From Pseudobdellovibrionaceae bacterium (GTDB taxonomy: Bacteria > Bdellovibrionota > Bdellovibrionia > Bdellovibrionales > Bdellovibrionaceae), in NCBI GenBank assembly GCA_016719575.1, contig JADJYV010000002.1:372001-436000 (forward strand): a stretch of DNA of 64,000 nucleotides. The letters are read 5' to 3'. Shown here one piece after another: positions 34,279-41,714 of the stretch (within the stretch, counting starts at the first letter, position 1; every line of letters starts with the position of its first letter). The notes beneath the pieces were generated by a model that saw only the letters and a program-made list of their open reading frames with translations, did not search any database and was not told the DNA's origin. A program made the translations under genes and the position numbers.

Positions 34279-37232
34279 AGACTCTCCTTGCTCCAAGCCT
34301 GATAGAGATCTTCAACCGAAACTTTGTCGGTTTTCCAAACGAACTCAGGAACTTCGGTGACAACTCCAACTGGGATGAATCGCAGTTTTCTTCGTGTCCA
34401 ATCTTTTTCGACCATAGCAGATTTGCCCTCTGGAACGGTCACAACAAATTGATGAAAGCCTTCACCAAAAGTTTGCTGAACAGTGTGCAAATCAATTTGA
34501 GAGTCAAAGACCACGCCAAGGTTATTTACGAAGCAAGACTCAGCCATCGCTACTAGCAAACCTCCGTCACTGAGATCATGGGCGGAACGAAGAAACTCAC
34601 TGCTTTCTTGAGACCCAAGCCATTGATATAAAGGAATTGCTTCCTTCCAGTTCGGGAGAGCAACTGTGAGTGCTGTCTGTGGAATTTCGCTCCTTAGTCC
34701 ATGCCACTCTGATTGCGCAAGACCCAATTGATCTGGTCCTAAAAGATAAATGCGATCTCCAGCTTTCTTGAAATCAGCGGACCGCGCTTTGCGGTAGTCA
34801 GGAATTCGCCCCATGGCTGTCACAAGCAAAGTTGGAAGTACAGAAACCTTAATCTGCTCCCCATTTTGAGTTCCGCGGTAATCGTTCTTCATACTGTCTT
34901 TACCTGAAATTAGCGGAGCCTTCAGGGCCAAACAGGCGGTACGAAGTCCGTAACACGTTCGCACCAAGGCCGCCATTTTTTCTGGATCCTCAACAGGATC
35001 TGGCCAGCAGAAATTATCTATCAATGACAATACCGTTTCATCTGTTAACGAAAACTCTGCGCCTACACAGAGCAAGTTCCGAATAGCTTCATCGACCGCA
35101 GCCTGAGCCATAATATAAGGATCGACCAAGGAAAGACGAGGTGCCAATCCACACCCAACGACCACACCAATCGATTTTTCGTGGGAGATCGCAAGCACGG
35201 CCGCATCATTCGGTGTTGATTTTTTTGCTTTGGAGGTTTGCAAAGATTTAATAACAGATCTGCCTTGAACCTCATGGTCGTACTGACGAATCATACTCTC
35301 TTTGCTACGAATATTAGGCCTTTGCAAAAGCTTTATGAGGGTTTGAAAGGGCTTTGAATCACGTTCGAAGGACTCCTTCGCAAAGCTCTTTTCCTGCCAA
35401 TGGGCTTTGAGTTTGAGAGTCGGCGCTCCGTTGTGCAAGAACTCAAGCGCAAGGTCTCCGACTTTGTCCTTGGCATAGAAAATCTCGAAACGGCCAGAGT
35501 TTGTAAACTCACCAAGGACACTCACCTCGACTCCTCGTCGCGCAGCGAGCTCTAGAAAATCAATTTTGTTTTCTGGCGGGACTGCGACAGTCATGCGCTC
35601 CTGCGATTCGCTGATCACCAATTCAAATGGCTTGAGTCCCGCCATCTTGGTTTTTGCAAGTGAGACATCTATGCGCGCTCCGCCGGCGATATCGGCCATC
35701 TCTCCGACCGATGAAGACAACCCACCTGCGCCGTTGTCAGTCAAAGTTCGGTAATAACCACGATCTCGAGCTTCAATCAAAAAATCAGTCATACGTCGCT
35801 GCGTGATGGGATCTCCGAGCTGAACAACACTTGAAGGAATTGATTCTGTCATTTCCAACGACGAAAAAGTTGCCCCGTGTATGCCATCGCGGCCAATGCG
35901 CCCGCCGACCATACAAATTAAATCTCCGTGCTCGATACTCTTTTCGTAACAAAATTTTTCAGCAATTTTCCTCGGCATGATTCCACCAGATCCGCAAAAG
36001 ACCAACGGCTTGCCTAGAAACGAGGGATCAAAATACAAGGCGCCATTGACAGTCGGAATTCCGCTTTGGTTGCCGCCGGCCTCAACTCCACTGCGAATTC
36101 CTTCAAGAAGCTGCGCCGGAGGGATGATTCCAGGAGGGAGCTGAGTTGTCATCTCGAGTGGACCCACACAAAACACATCTGTGTTAAAAATTGGTTTTGC
36201 ACCAAAACCACAGCCCAGGATATCACGATTCACACCAACAATTCCCGTGATCGCTCCGCCAAAGGGATCTAAGGCCGATGGAGAGTTATGCGTTTCAACT
36301 TTGATACACAAAGCCTCTTCATCGCTAAAGCTTACAATCCCGGCATTGTCTTTAAACACTGATAATAACCAGGGCTTCGGAATCTCTTGAGTAGTGCCAG
36401 CAATTGTTGTTTTGAACAAACTCGAAATTTTTTGTGGAATTGTCGGTCTATCGGCAGCGTTGCTAGAAACTTTTTCTGAATACTCCACATCAGCTGCGAA
36501 GATTTTGTGTTTACAATGCTCGGACCAAGTTTGAGCCAGAATCTCAATTTCAACGTCCGTGGGTTCTCGCTTCTCTGACTTGAAATAATTCTGAATGGCC
36601 CGCATTTCATTTAAATTCAACGACAATAAGTTCTTTTTACTAAACTCAATAAGTTCATTCTCTGCCATTGTGCTTAATGGGACTAATTGGGCTTTAACAG
36701 CAAAGTCCCTTTGTTGCGTAAACTTCGCGGCAATAGTTGAGGGCTCAAAACGAGAATAGGACGCAAACTCCCCTTTAGCGAAGATGCGATGCCGATGAAT
36801 TAATGAGTTCGAAATCAAACTCTCGGTGATCAAGGTCACTTCGTCTTTTTTCAGCCCAGATCCGAAAAAGACATAGGCTTGACCTGAAAAAACCTGGCTC
36901 TTAGCAAGGGACCTCCGGCAGCAGATCTCTAAGGCCTCATGTCCCGTATGACCTAAGTTGTCTGTCATCCCAGGATGGTACTCTCTTTCTACTACCCACT
37001 CTCCAGAAGGAAATTCTTTTTGCTGTGTGACTGCATCCCACCAAATATCAGAGGCAGCGATTTCGAATTCGCTCTGTTCTCCCTCAAAGTGAGTCCAGAA
37101 AATATCTACAACACGAATCGATTGTATTTTCTCACCGAGCAGGGAATTCCATTTTTTTATCTTATTGTGAAGGGCCAAACCTTTTGGATCTTGTAACTCA
37201 TTTTTTAGAATCACTTCAGTACGGTTGAACAT
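34275..37232 (-). CDS. purL: FGAM synthase, PurS-PurL fusion
   Basis: With ATG 37232 (AGGAGG eight bases upstream) the protein is 985 residues. The first 80 (EVILKNELQDPKGLALHNKI, then SIRVVDIFWTHFEG) look like a PurS unit. The two AIRS-type halves follow, with VETHNSPSALDPFGGA, GGNQSGIPTVNG, DNGAGGLSSSVGEMA and HDLSDGGLL. There is no C-terminal glutaminase, which is encoded by the next gene. The size lies between short PurL (about 740) and fused PurL (about 1300), so this is a PurSL form. It makes FGAM from FGAR, ATP and ammonia. Upstream in-frame ATGs (37268, 37253) would lie deeper in purN and have poorer ribosome sites. Confidence 0.94.
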   Translation of the reverse strand: MFNRTEVILKNELQDPKGLALHNKIKKWNSLLGEKIQSIRVVDIFWTHFEGEQSEFEIAASDIWWDAVTQQKEFPSGEWVVEREYHPGMTDNLGHTGHEALEICCRRSLAKSQVFSGQAYVFFGSGLKKDEVTLITESLISNSLIHRHRIFAKGEFASYSRFEPSTIAAKFTQQRDFAVKAQLVPLSTMAENELIEFSKKNLLSLNLNEMRAIQNYFKSEKREPTDVEIEILAQTWSEHCKHKIFAADVEYSEKVSSNAADRPTIPQKISSLFKTTIAGTTQEIPKPWLLSVFKDNAGIVSFSDEEALCIKVETHNSPSALDPFGGAITGIVGVNRDILGCGFGAKPIFNTDVFCVGPLEMTTQLPPGIIPPAQLLEGIRSGVEAGGNQSGIPTVNGALYFDPSFLGKPLVFCGSGGIMPRKIAEKFCYEKSIEHGDLICMVGGRIGRDGIHGATFSSLEMTESIPSSVVQLGDPITQRRMTDFLIEARDRGYYRTLTDNGAGGLSSSVGEMADIAGGARIDVSLAKTKMAGLKPFELVISESQERMTVAVPPENKIDFLELAARRGVEVSVLGEFTNSGRFEIFYAKDKVGDLALEFLHNGAPTLKLKAHWQEKSFAKESFERDSKPFQTLIKLLQRPNIRSKESMIRQYDHEVQGRSVIKSLQTSKAKKSTPNDAAVLAISHEKSIGVVVGCGLAPRLSLVDPYIMAQAAVDEAIRNLLCVGAEFSLTDETVLSLIDNFCWPDPVEDPEKMAALVRTCYGLRTACLALKAPLISGKDSMKNDYRGTQNGEQIKVSVLPTLLVTAMGRIPDYRKARSADFKKAGDRIYLLGPDQLGLAQSEWHGLRSEIPQTALTVALPNWKEAIPLYQWLGSQESSEFLRSAHDLSDGGLLVAMAESCFVNNLGVVFDSQIDLHTVQQTFGEGFHQFVVTVPEGKSAMVEKDWTRRKLRFIPVGVVTEVPEFVWKTDKVSVEDLYQAWSKESL

Positions 37233-37833
37233 GAAGTCGCCCTCCTCTTTCATTGATTTTGAATTCATTTCTCAAAATCCAATTGAGCGTTTTTGCATAA
37301 AGCTTATGCTCGACAGCAAGCCCCCGAGCCTCAACTTCTTCCAAAGTTTTACAGTCTGAAATTTCAAAACTTTCCTGGGCACAAATTGGCCCCGTATCTA
37401 TCCCTGCATCGACAAAGTGAACGGTCACCCCCGCAACCTTAACTCCAGATTCGAAGGCCTTTCTATAGCTTTCTAACCCCGGAAAAGCAGGAAGCAAAGA
37501 GGGGTGGATATTAACAATTCGCGAAAAGCCTCGAGGGTCGGCAAAAGCCGAAATAAAATCTTTCGATAAGATCCGCATGTAGCCAGCAAGGACAACATAA
37601 TCAACCTGTAAACTTTTGAGGACACCGAGCAAAGCTGATTGATCCTTTTCAGCGAGAACTCGCAGACCTTTGGACTTAGCTTTTTCTAAAACAGGAGCCT
37701 CCTGTTTATCTGAAGCAATCAACACGATTTCTGCTGGCAAATCTCCAGAAATAACTGCACTAGCAATAGCTTCAAAGTTAGAACCTCTTCCTGAAGCAAG
37801 AATTGCAATTTTTGAAATAGGTTTTAGTTCCAT
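37216..37833 (-). CDS. purN: GAR transformylase
   Basis: The 205-residue protein shows LASGRGSNFEAI at the N-terminus, the catalytic block NIHPSLLPAFPGLESYRKA (Asn-His) and HFVDAGIDTGPI with the catalytic Asp. It transfers formyl from 10-formyl-THF to GAR. No formate-dependent purT is in the cluster. The start overlaps purD by ten bases; the C-terminus overlaps the purL start region by 17 bases. Confidence 0.95.
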   Translation of the reverse strand: MELKPISKIAILASGRGSNFEAIASAVISGDLPAEIVLIASDKQEAPVLEKAKSKGLRVLAEKDQSALLGVLKSLQVDYVVLAGYMRILSKDFISAFADPRGFSRIVNIHPSLLPAFPGLESYRKAFESGVKVAGVTVHFVDAGIDTGPICAQESFEISDCKTLEEVEARGLAVEHKLYAKTLNWILRNEFKINERGGRLHVQPY

Positions 37834-39119
37834 TCGCTTCCAATTTCTTCTCGAACTTGCATCCCCGCAAAAGTAAGTGTCTGAAGATTCTCAAGAGCAG
37901 CTCTCCGTGCATGAGCTATCGAATCACCAATGCCGAGGGCTCCTAAAACACGTCCGCCGGCAGTAAGCAGCTCGCCCTGGGCATCTTTCCGAACTCCGGC
38001 AAAGAAACCACGATGCATTTTAGTCCAGTTTGAGAAATTCTTAATTTCTCCGCCAAGAGTAGGATCCGCTGGATAGCCAGGTGCCGCTGCAACCATATAG
38101 ACCGCTTTTTTGGAAATCGAAGGGACCAAGGCTCCTTTTGCGTGAAGCCTTCCATCAACACAAGCCTCACACCAATCCAACAAATCGTCATTCATCAATG
38201 GCAATAAAACCTGCGCCTCAGGATCACCAAAGCGAGCATTAAACTCAAGCACCCAGAACTCGTCACCATGGGTCATCAAGCCTGCATACAAAACTCCTTT
38301 GAAAGGAGTTCCTCGTTTCTTCATTTCTTTCAAAACTGGTAGAAAAACTCGTTCTTGAATTTTTACAAAAAGAGCCTCATCGGCGAGAGGAATGGGACAC
38401 ACGGCTCCCATCCCACCAGTGTTGGGGCTCAAAGGATCTGAAGTTAAAGTTTTATAATCCCGCGCCGGAGGAAATAGGGAACAACTCTCTCCATCACAAA
38501 ATGCCAACCATGAAATTTCTTTTCCAGAAAGACGCTCTTCAATCACAAAAGAACTAGAAAACTTCTCAAGGCGAGTGAGTGCTTTCGATGCATCGTCCGG
38601 TGTTTCACAAATCTCAACTCCCTTACCCAGAGCAAGCCCATCCGCTTTGATCACCCACTGTTTTTCATTCCAATTGAGACTACTTAGGATTTTCTTTGCC
38701 TCTAAAACTGAGGTGGCTTCATAAAACTCAGCGGTTGGAACTTTTGCCGCTTTCATAATGTGCTTTGCAAAAATCTTGCTTGTTTCAAGTTGTGCCGCTG
38801 CTTGCGTTGGGCCAAAAGCTCTGACTCCCTCAGCCTCAAAAGCATCTACAGCTCCATCTGCCAGCGCATTGTCTGGCCCAACAACAACGAAATCAACATG
38901 AGCCAATTTTGTTTTTTTAGCAAGAGCCTGTAAAGAATCTCTGCCTTTTATAGAGTCTTGCCAAAATTGAATCTCTTTACTTGGATACTGACTCTGCAAC
39001 TGCTCAAGGGCACCGTCATTTCCAGGCACCAAAATTAACTTCTGAACACGATGTGATTGCAAAAGCTTCCAAGCAATGGCGTGTTCTCGGCCGCCCGAGC
39101 CTAAGACCACAACTTGCAT
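37824..39119 (-). CDS. purD: Phosphoribosylamine-glycine ligase
   Basis: A 431-residue ATP-grasp ligase: VVLGSGGREHAIAWKL at the start, PDNALADGAVDAFE, WVIKADGLALGKGV, and the metal site EFNARFGDPEAQVLLPLM. It forms GAR from phosphoribosylamine and glycine. GAGGAG lies five bases before the ATG, inside the end of purC (19-base overlap). Length matches the family. Confidence 0.95.
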   Translation of the reverse strand: MQVVVLGSGGREHAIAWKLLQSHRVQKLILVPGNDGALEQLQSQYPSKEIQFWQDSIKGRDSLQALAKKTKLAHVDFVVVGPDNALADGAVDAFEAEGVRAFGPTQAAAQLETSKIFAKHIMKAAKVPTAEFYEATSVLEAKKILSSLNWNEKQWVIKADGLALGKGVEICETPDDASKALTRLEKFSSSFVIEERLSGKEISWLAFCDGESCSLFPPARDYKTLTSDPLSPNTGGMGAVCPIPLADEALFVKIQERVFLPVLKEMKKRGTPFKGVLYAGLMTHGDEFWVLEFNARFGDPEAQVLLPLMNDDLLDWCEACVDGRLHAKGALVPSISKKAVYMVAAAPGYPADPTLGGEIKNFSNWTKMHRGFFAGVRKDAQGELLTAGGRVLGALGIGDSIAHARRAALENLQTLTFAGMQVREEIGSEWN

Positions 39120-40144
39120 TTGAACTCCTCAGTGATGCTGTTCAAACTGGAACACGAAAAATTATTTTGGCCAAGAATCTCATCAACAAGAGACTGATAC
39201 ATTTGACTGACCAAGTTTCGAAGCTTATCTGGAAGAGACGGCGGCTCTGAAACTTTGGCTTTCCAGTTCGTTATATGATTTTCTTTAGCATTCTCCACTT
39301 CTCTATACCAGGCCGTCTGACGATAGAAATCTCGCAAAACTTCTTTTGATAATTGCACGCCATTTTTTTCAAGGCGGAGCTCGTCAGGACCAATGGCATC
39401 AACCAGCATAAGCTCGCCCTTTGCCGTGAGACCCCATTCAAATTTGCCATCCACTAAACGAATCGATTTTTCTTCGAGCCAGAATTTTAAAATCTCTGCG
39501 ACCAGGCTCGTTTTCTGGACCATCTCTTGATATTTCTCTGATGAAAGACCGCTCATCTTCATCGCTTCAGTCTTTTCTAAAGGACGATCCTTCTCTTCAA
39601 GCTTGGTAAACATTTCGACGTAGGGAGGATTGAAGAGATGACCGGATTGGTACTCCGGATGACGCTTTGTTAAAGAGCTCCCCGCACCCACCTCAAAGCG
39701 AAAAACAACCTCAAGCGGAATCAAATAAGGAGGCTGCATCTTCGGTGGGTATATATAGTATTCCCGTCCCATTTCAGTCATTTTTTGCGGCCGACAAATG
39801 TTAATTTTTCGAACTAACAATGTCGCGTCCTGATCAAATCCACGATAATGAGTTAACAACCCCCGCTGACAAAGCTCCTCGGGTATGCTTTTAATTTTTC
39901 CGAATCTCTGCCACTCTTTGGGGTCCTCTAGTTTTTCATATAAACTCGAAGTGAGTCTGGCGAGCGCTTGCCCTTTGCGAGGAATAGTGTCTGGCATCTT
40001 CCCCCAGTCAAATACAGAATAATCGTCCGTAAACTCAAACAGCAAATTTTCGGCAGCCGACTCAGAAGATGCACCTGAAGAGTATATTCGTTTGACGGAC
40101 CCCTCATACATAAGCGCGTTCTTGCTAAATCTATTTGTAGGCAC
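39101..40144 (-). CDS. purC: SAICAR synthase, long form
   Basis: MYEGSVKRIYSS, FTDDYSVFDWGKMPDTIPRKG, FEVGAGSSLTKRHP and LVDAIGPDELR are SAICAR synthase landmarks. At 347 residues it is clearly longer than the usual bacterial enzyme (about 240) and closer to yeast Ade1 (306), with extra sequence in the middle and a C-terminal extension. It joins aspartate to CAIR. The start is GTG (40144) inside the end of purF (14-base overlap) with GAGG seven bases upstream; an internal ATG at residue 12 is the alternative. Confidence 0.92.
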   Translation of the reverse strand: MPTNRFSKNALMYEGSVKRIYSSGASSESAAENLLFEFTDDYSVFDWGKMPDTIPRKGQALARLTSSLYEKLEDPKEWQRFGKIKSIPEELCQRGLLTHYRGFDQDATLLVRKINICRPQKMTEMGREYYIYPPKMQPPYLIPLEVVFRFEVGAGSSLTKRHPEYQSGHLFNPPYVEMFTKLEEKDRPLEKTEAMKMSGLSSEKYQEMVQKTSLVAEILKFWLEEKSIRLVDGKFEWGLTAKGELMLVDAIGPDELRLEKNGVQLSKEVLRDFYRQTAWYREVENAKENHITNWKAKVSEPPSLPDKLRNLVSQMYQSLVDEILGQNNFSCSSLNSITEEFKCKLWS

Positions 40145-41594
40145 ACCGATCCTCGTTTCTTGTTTTAATTAAATCATTCACACCCTCTGTAGCGGTTGGG
40201 TACTCGCCAGTCAGACAGGCCATGCAGGGAGTTATTTTTCTATCTGGAAATAAGGCTTCTTCTAAAGCGCTCACCTCTTGATATATAACGCCATCGGCAC
40301 CGAGCGCTTTCTCGATCCCCTCGAGGGATTTATTATGCGCCAACAACTCATTTTCCATCGGAAAGTCTATTCCGTAATAACAGGGATGTTTAATCGGCGG
40401 ACAGGTCGAAGCAAAATACACTTCTTTAGCTCCTGCCATTCGCACCAATTCAATTAATTTTCTTGAGGTGGTACCTCGAACAATTGAATCATCGACCAGC
40501 AAAACTCTTTTGTCTTTGATTTCAGAACAAACAGGAGCCAGTTTCAGTTGAACCGCCTGATCTCGCTTGTCCTGAGTGTCTAAAATGAAAGTTCTAGTGA
40601 TATAGCGATTTTTGATCAGCACTTCGCGGTAAGGAACTCCAAGCTCTTCGGCAAGGGCAATCGCAGCGGTTCTCGCCGTTTCTGGAACGGGGGCAACCAC
40701 ATCAAACTGAATATCATCTTTTTGCATGCGTTCACGCACCGTGACCGCCATTTTTTTGCCAAGCGCAATACGAGCCTTATAAACTGGGCTGCCTTCTATT
40801 TCTGATTGAGGAGCTGCAAAATAAACCCACTCGAACATGCAGGGTCGGTGCTTTTGGGTGCCTATAGTTTTTCTGAAAACTTCTCCCTTTAAGTTTACAC
40901 AGATAAGTTCACCAGGAAGAACATTTTCGAATTTTTCAAATCCAAGAAAATCAAGAACACTGCTTTCTGAGGCAAAAGCATATTCAACTTTTTCAGAACT
41001 GCTCCTCCGCGAACCCATCATCAAAGGACGAAATCCATGGGGATCACGAAAGGCCACTAAACCAAACCCTGCAACCATGGTAACAATGCTATAACTTCCA
41101 ACGGCTTTTTGAAAAATAAACGACACAGCTCTCGAGATGTCTTCAAAGGCCGGCGCTCGCATTTGTGCACTTGCCGAGAGACCTTCTGCAAAGAGGTTAA
41201 TAATATTTTCAGTGTCGGAGTCAGCTAGAGGCTGCCTTTGATATTTCGTCTTGAGTTCGTGAGTCAGAGCCTGAAAGTTGACAAGATTTCCGTTATGAAC
41301 CATACCGATTCCATACGGAAAATTGAGCAAAAATGGTTGCACATTTCGCAGCTCACTTTTTCCAGCTGTCCCGTAACGAACGTGGCCAATCGCCATTTCT
41401 CCGGTGAGGGATTTCATGTTTTCAGCAGTAAAGACATTCTCAACAAGTCCGAGATTTCGCACGTAGTGGAAACCTGACTCATCGTAGGACAAAATGCCCG
41501 CAGCGTCCTGCCCCCGATGTTGAAGTAAACTCAAACCTCTCAGAACTTTATTGGAGGCTTGGCTAGTGCCAATGAGTCCGATGACTCCGCACAT
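40131..41594 (-). CDS. purF: Glutamine PRPP amidotransferase (Fe-S type)
   Basis: The chain begins MCGVIGLIG, so Cys2 is the N-terminal nucleophile after Met removal and there is no propeptide, unlike B. subtilis. RGQDAAG and HVRYGTAGKS belong to the glutaminase domain; LLVDDSIVRGTTSRKL is the PRPP loop. Cys residues in HRPCMFEW, KHPCYYGID and CMACLTGEYP match the four ligands of the [4Fe-4S] cluster in B. subtilis PurF. It commits PRPP to purine synthesis. It is first in the operon, with GAGG upstream of the ATG and a candidate promoter at 41648-41675. Confidence 0.95.
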   Translation of the reverse strand: MCGVIGLIGTSQASNKVLRGLSLLQHRGQDAAGILSYDESGFHYVRNLGLVENVFTAENMKSLTGEMAIGHVRYGTAGKSELRNVQPFLLNFPYGIGMVHNGNLVNFQALTHELKTKYQRQPLADSDTENIINLFAEGLSASAQMRAPAFEDISRAVSFIFQKAVGSYSIVTMVAGFGLVAFRDPHGFRPLMMGSRRSSSEKVEYAFASESSVLDFLGFEKFENVLPGELICVNLKGEVFRKTIGTQKHRPCMFEWVYFAAPQSEIEGSPVYKARIALGKKMAVTVRERMQKDDIQFDVVAPVPETARTAAIALAEELGVPYREVLIKNRYITRTFILDTQDKRDQAVQLKLAPVCSEIKDKRVLLVDDSIVRGTTSRKLIELVRMAGAKEVYFASTCPPIKHPCYYGIDFPMENELLAHNKSLEGIEKALGADGVIYQEVSALEEALFPDRKITPCMACLTGEYPTATEGVNDLIKTRNEDRCAYK

Positions 41595-41641
41595 CTTTCC
41601 CTCGATTCTTAGAAATTTTCAGAATAAAAGGACCTTACCAA

Positions 41642-41702
41642 AGCGCCATCCTAATGAAAAGCAAACAAATGTCAGGATTGAGTTAAGACCTAGAGCGCCA
41701 TC
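41642..41702. repeat. 9-bp direct repeat in the purF promoter region
   Basis: AGCGCCATC (GATGGCGCT on the transcribed sense) occurs at 41642-41650 and again at 41694-41702, 52 bp apart. The first copy overlaps the candidate -10 box. Two same-orientation sites suit a repressor that contacts the promoter twice; this is inference. Confidence 0.45.
41648..41675 (-). promoter_or_regulatory. Candidate promoter of the purine operon
   Basis: On the minus strand CTGACA (41670-41675, five of six to -35) is followed after 16 bases by TAGGAT (41648-41653, four of six to -10). Transcription would begin about 45 bases before the purF start codon. Confidence 0.5.
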
Positions 41703-41714
41703 AAAAGCACAAAT

